From contig NZ_JAFLNE010000004.1 in assembly GCF_017313225.1 (NCBI RefSeq), forward strand, positions 1 to 64,000: DNA of 64,000 nt, read 5' to 3'. The notes below the pieces were generated by a model, which did no database searches, had not been told where the DNA came from, and saw only the letters and a program-made list of their open reading frames with translations. The position numbers were made by a program, and so were the translations under genes. Origin of the DNA: Allomuricauda sp. CAU 1633. GTDB lineage: Bacteria; Bacteroidota; Bacteroidia; Flavobacteriales; Flavobacteriaceae. This document shows, piece by piece, positions 62,869 to 64,000 of the stretch. The stretch's first letter is position 1. Every line of letters begins with the position of its first letter.

Positions 62869-63981
62869 ATGAAAAAATTCTACACGGCCTTTTCGGCCAC
62901 AATTCTAACAATGGTACTTTTCATGTCAAGTACCGTAACGGCACAATTGGACTTTCTCCCACAAGGAAGTCAATTGGCAAGTGTATCCCAGCGTATCGGT
63001 AATACTGATATCACTATTACATATTCGAGACCTAGTGTCAATGGTCGGGAAATTTGGGGAGCCTTGGTTCCTTATGGTATGAACAATCTTGGATTTGGAA
63101 CGGCTACTGAATCTCCTTGGAGAGCAGGTGCCAATGAAAACACGGTGTTCAAGACCACACACGATCTTACCATTGGCGGAAAGACCCTTCCCGCCGGAAA
63201 ATATGGTTTGCACATGATTGTGAACGAAGACAATACAGCCACGGTGATTTTCTCCAATAATCATGGCGCTTGGGGAAGTTATTTTTATGAGCCTTCTGAA
63301 GATGCGCTTCGGGTAGATGTGGAAACCAACGAAATTCCACATACGGAACTGCTTACCTATTCTTTTGATGAAGTTGGACCAAATTCTGCCGTAGCATCCT
63401 TGAAATGGGAGAAAAAGCAAATACCATTCACTGCTGAGACCGATGTAACGGCCAATGTTTTAGCCGAAATCCGTCAGCAAATGCAAACCTCACCCGGCTT
63501 TAACCGACAAACTTGGGAGCAGGCAGCTAATTATGCCCTAAACAACGGAGGAGATTTGGATGAGGCGCTAAGTTGGGCCAATGCTGCCATTGAAGGACAA
63601 TTCTTCAGTCAAAAGAACTTCAACAATCTAAGTCTTAAGGCCCAAATTTTGGAACGACAAGGAAAAACAGCCGAGGCCAAAGCGGTCATGGATGAAGCCA
63701 TGCCAATGGGAACGGTGTTTGAAATCCATGGGTATGGTAGGCAATTGATTGCTCAAGGTAAAAAGGATGAAGCCTTGGCAGTGTTCAAATGGAATGCCAA
63801 AGCTAACAAAGGAACTTGGCCTGTTGATTTTGGACTGGCGAGAGGCTATTCGGCAGTTGGCAATTACAAAACTGCGCTAAAACACCTAAAAATTGCAGAG
63901 GGTAGGGCTCCGGACCAACTGAACAAAAATGCGATTGTGGGTTACATCACGCAATTGGAGGCAGGAACTGACATCAATTAG
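62869..63981 (+). CDS. DUF2911 and TPR-repeat exported protein
   Basis: The product has 370 residues. Signal peptide to about residue 25 (STVTAQ). DUF2911 domain about 27-175, with SVSQRIGNTDITITYSRPSVNGREIWG, PWRAGANENTVFKTTHDLTIGG and GKYGLHMIV. The C-terminal 170 residues are helical repeats of TPR type (LSLKAQILERQGKTAEAKAVMDEAM, GRQLIAQGKKDEALAVFKWN, LARGYSAVGNYKTALKHLKIAE). Probably periplasmic and protein-binding; function unknown. Common in Bacteroidota. Confidence 0.85.
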   Translation: MKKFYTAFSATILTMVLFMSSTVTAQLDFLPQGSQLASVSQRIGNTDITITYSRPSVNGREIWGALVPYGMNNLGFGTATESPWRAGANENTVFKTTHDLTIGGKTLPAGKYGLHMIVNEDNTATVIFSNNHGAWGSYFYEPSEDALRVDVETNEIPHTELLTYSFDEVGPNSAVASLKWEKKQIPFTAETDVTANVLAEIRQQMQTSPGFNRQTWEQAANYALNNGGDLDEALSWANAAIEGQFFSQKNFNNLSLKAQILERQGKTAEAKAVMDEAMPMGTVFEIHGYGRQLIAQGKKDEALAVFKWNAKANKGTWPVDFGLARGYSAVGNYKTALKHLKIAEGRAPDQLNKNAIVGYITQLEAGTDIN

Positions 63982-64000
63982 AAATTTAACAAAAATAGAA

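Overview
The window looks like chromosome of a marine-type Flavobacteriaceae member (Bacteroidota). I infer this from several Bacteroidota-style promoters (TAnnTTTG boxes), the near absence of Shine-Dalgarno sequences, the ftsK-lolA-lptG-ribB order, a TonB receptor with DUF4249 lipoproteins, DUF2911 and class-typical enzymes. The protein flavour recalls Flagellimonas/Muricauda, but genus is only a guess.

Left end (1-4,100) is accessory and AT-richer. The right end of an IS (transposase tail plus terminal repeats) has inserted into a compact array of three promoterless gene cassettes. Each cassette ends in a ~135-bp long imperfect hairpin. Each is bounded by a cassette-specific 10-bp inverted repeat that obeys the integron attC rule: the first bases of a cassette are complementary to the left end of its own terminal hairpin. 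A tyrosine recombinase without the IntI-specific insertion lies directly upstream, and a tRNA-Ser(TGA) follows. Cargo: a CdiI-type immunity protein, a two-TM protein and a secreted YD-repeat-like protein. I regard this integron-like system as the most novel item in the window.

4.1-24 kb is mostly housekeeping. It holds a TSUP permease and a DegT aminotransferase separated by two heptamer repeat tracts; ribB(A), lptG, lolA, ftsK, dgkA and tpx; NhaC; a methionine gamma-lyase-like enzyme divergent from its Lrp-type regulator with phased operators; an AraC-type membrane regulator; lpdA; an acyltransferase; and the flavin reductase-pabB-tilS-dsbD run. 26-37.6 kb carries a penicillin acylase, then an uncharacterised surface operon: STN TonB receptor, three tandem DUF4249 lipoproteins and an MG2-like protein. 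37.6-46 kb: comM, an NTF2-like protein, an M20 peptidase, a cupin-like protein, a DUF559-like nuclease candidate, and NRAMP-pxpABC for 5-oxoproline use.

46-62.6 kb is branched-chain amino acid synthesis. ilvDBNCA follows a textbook-like attenuator (18-residue leader peptide with nine Ile/Leu/Val, competing hairpins, terminator). leuCD-leuA-leuB runs on the opposite strand. Between them lie gapN, a MopE-like repeat lipoprotein flanked by a decayed second copy of the gapN 3' end (an insertion scar), and an unknown exported protein. The window closes with a DUF2911/TPR protein.
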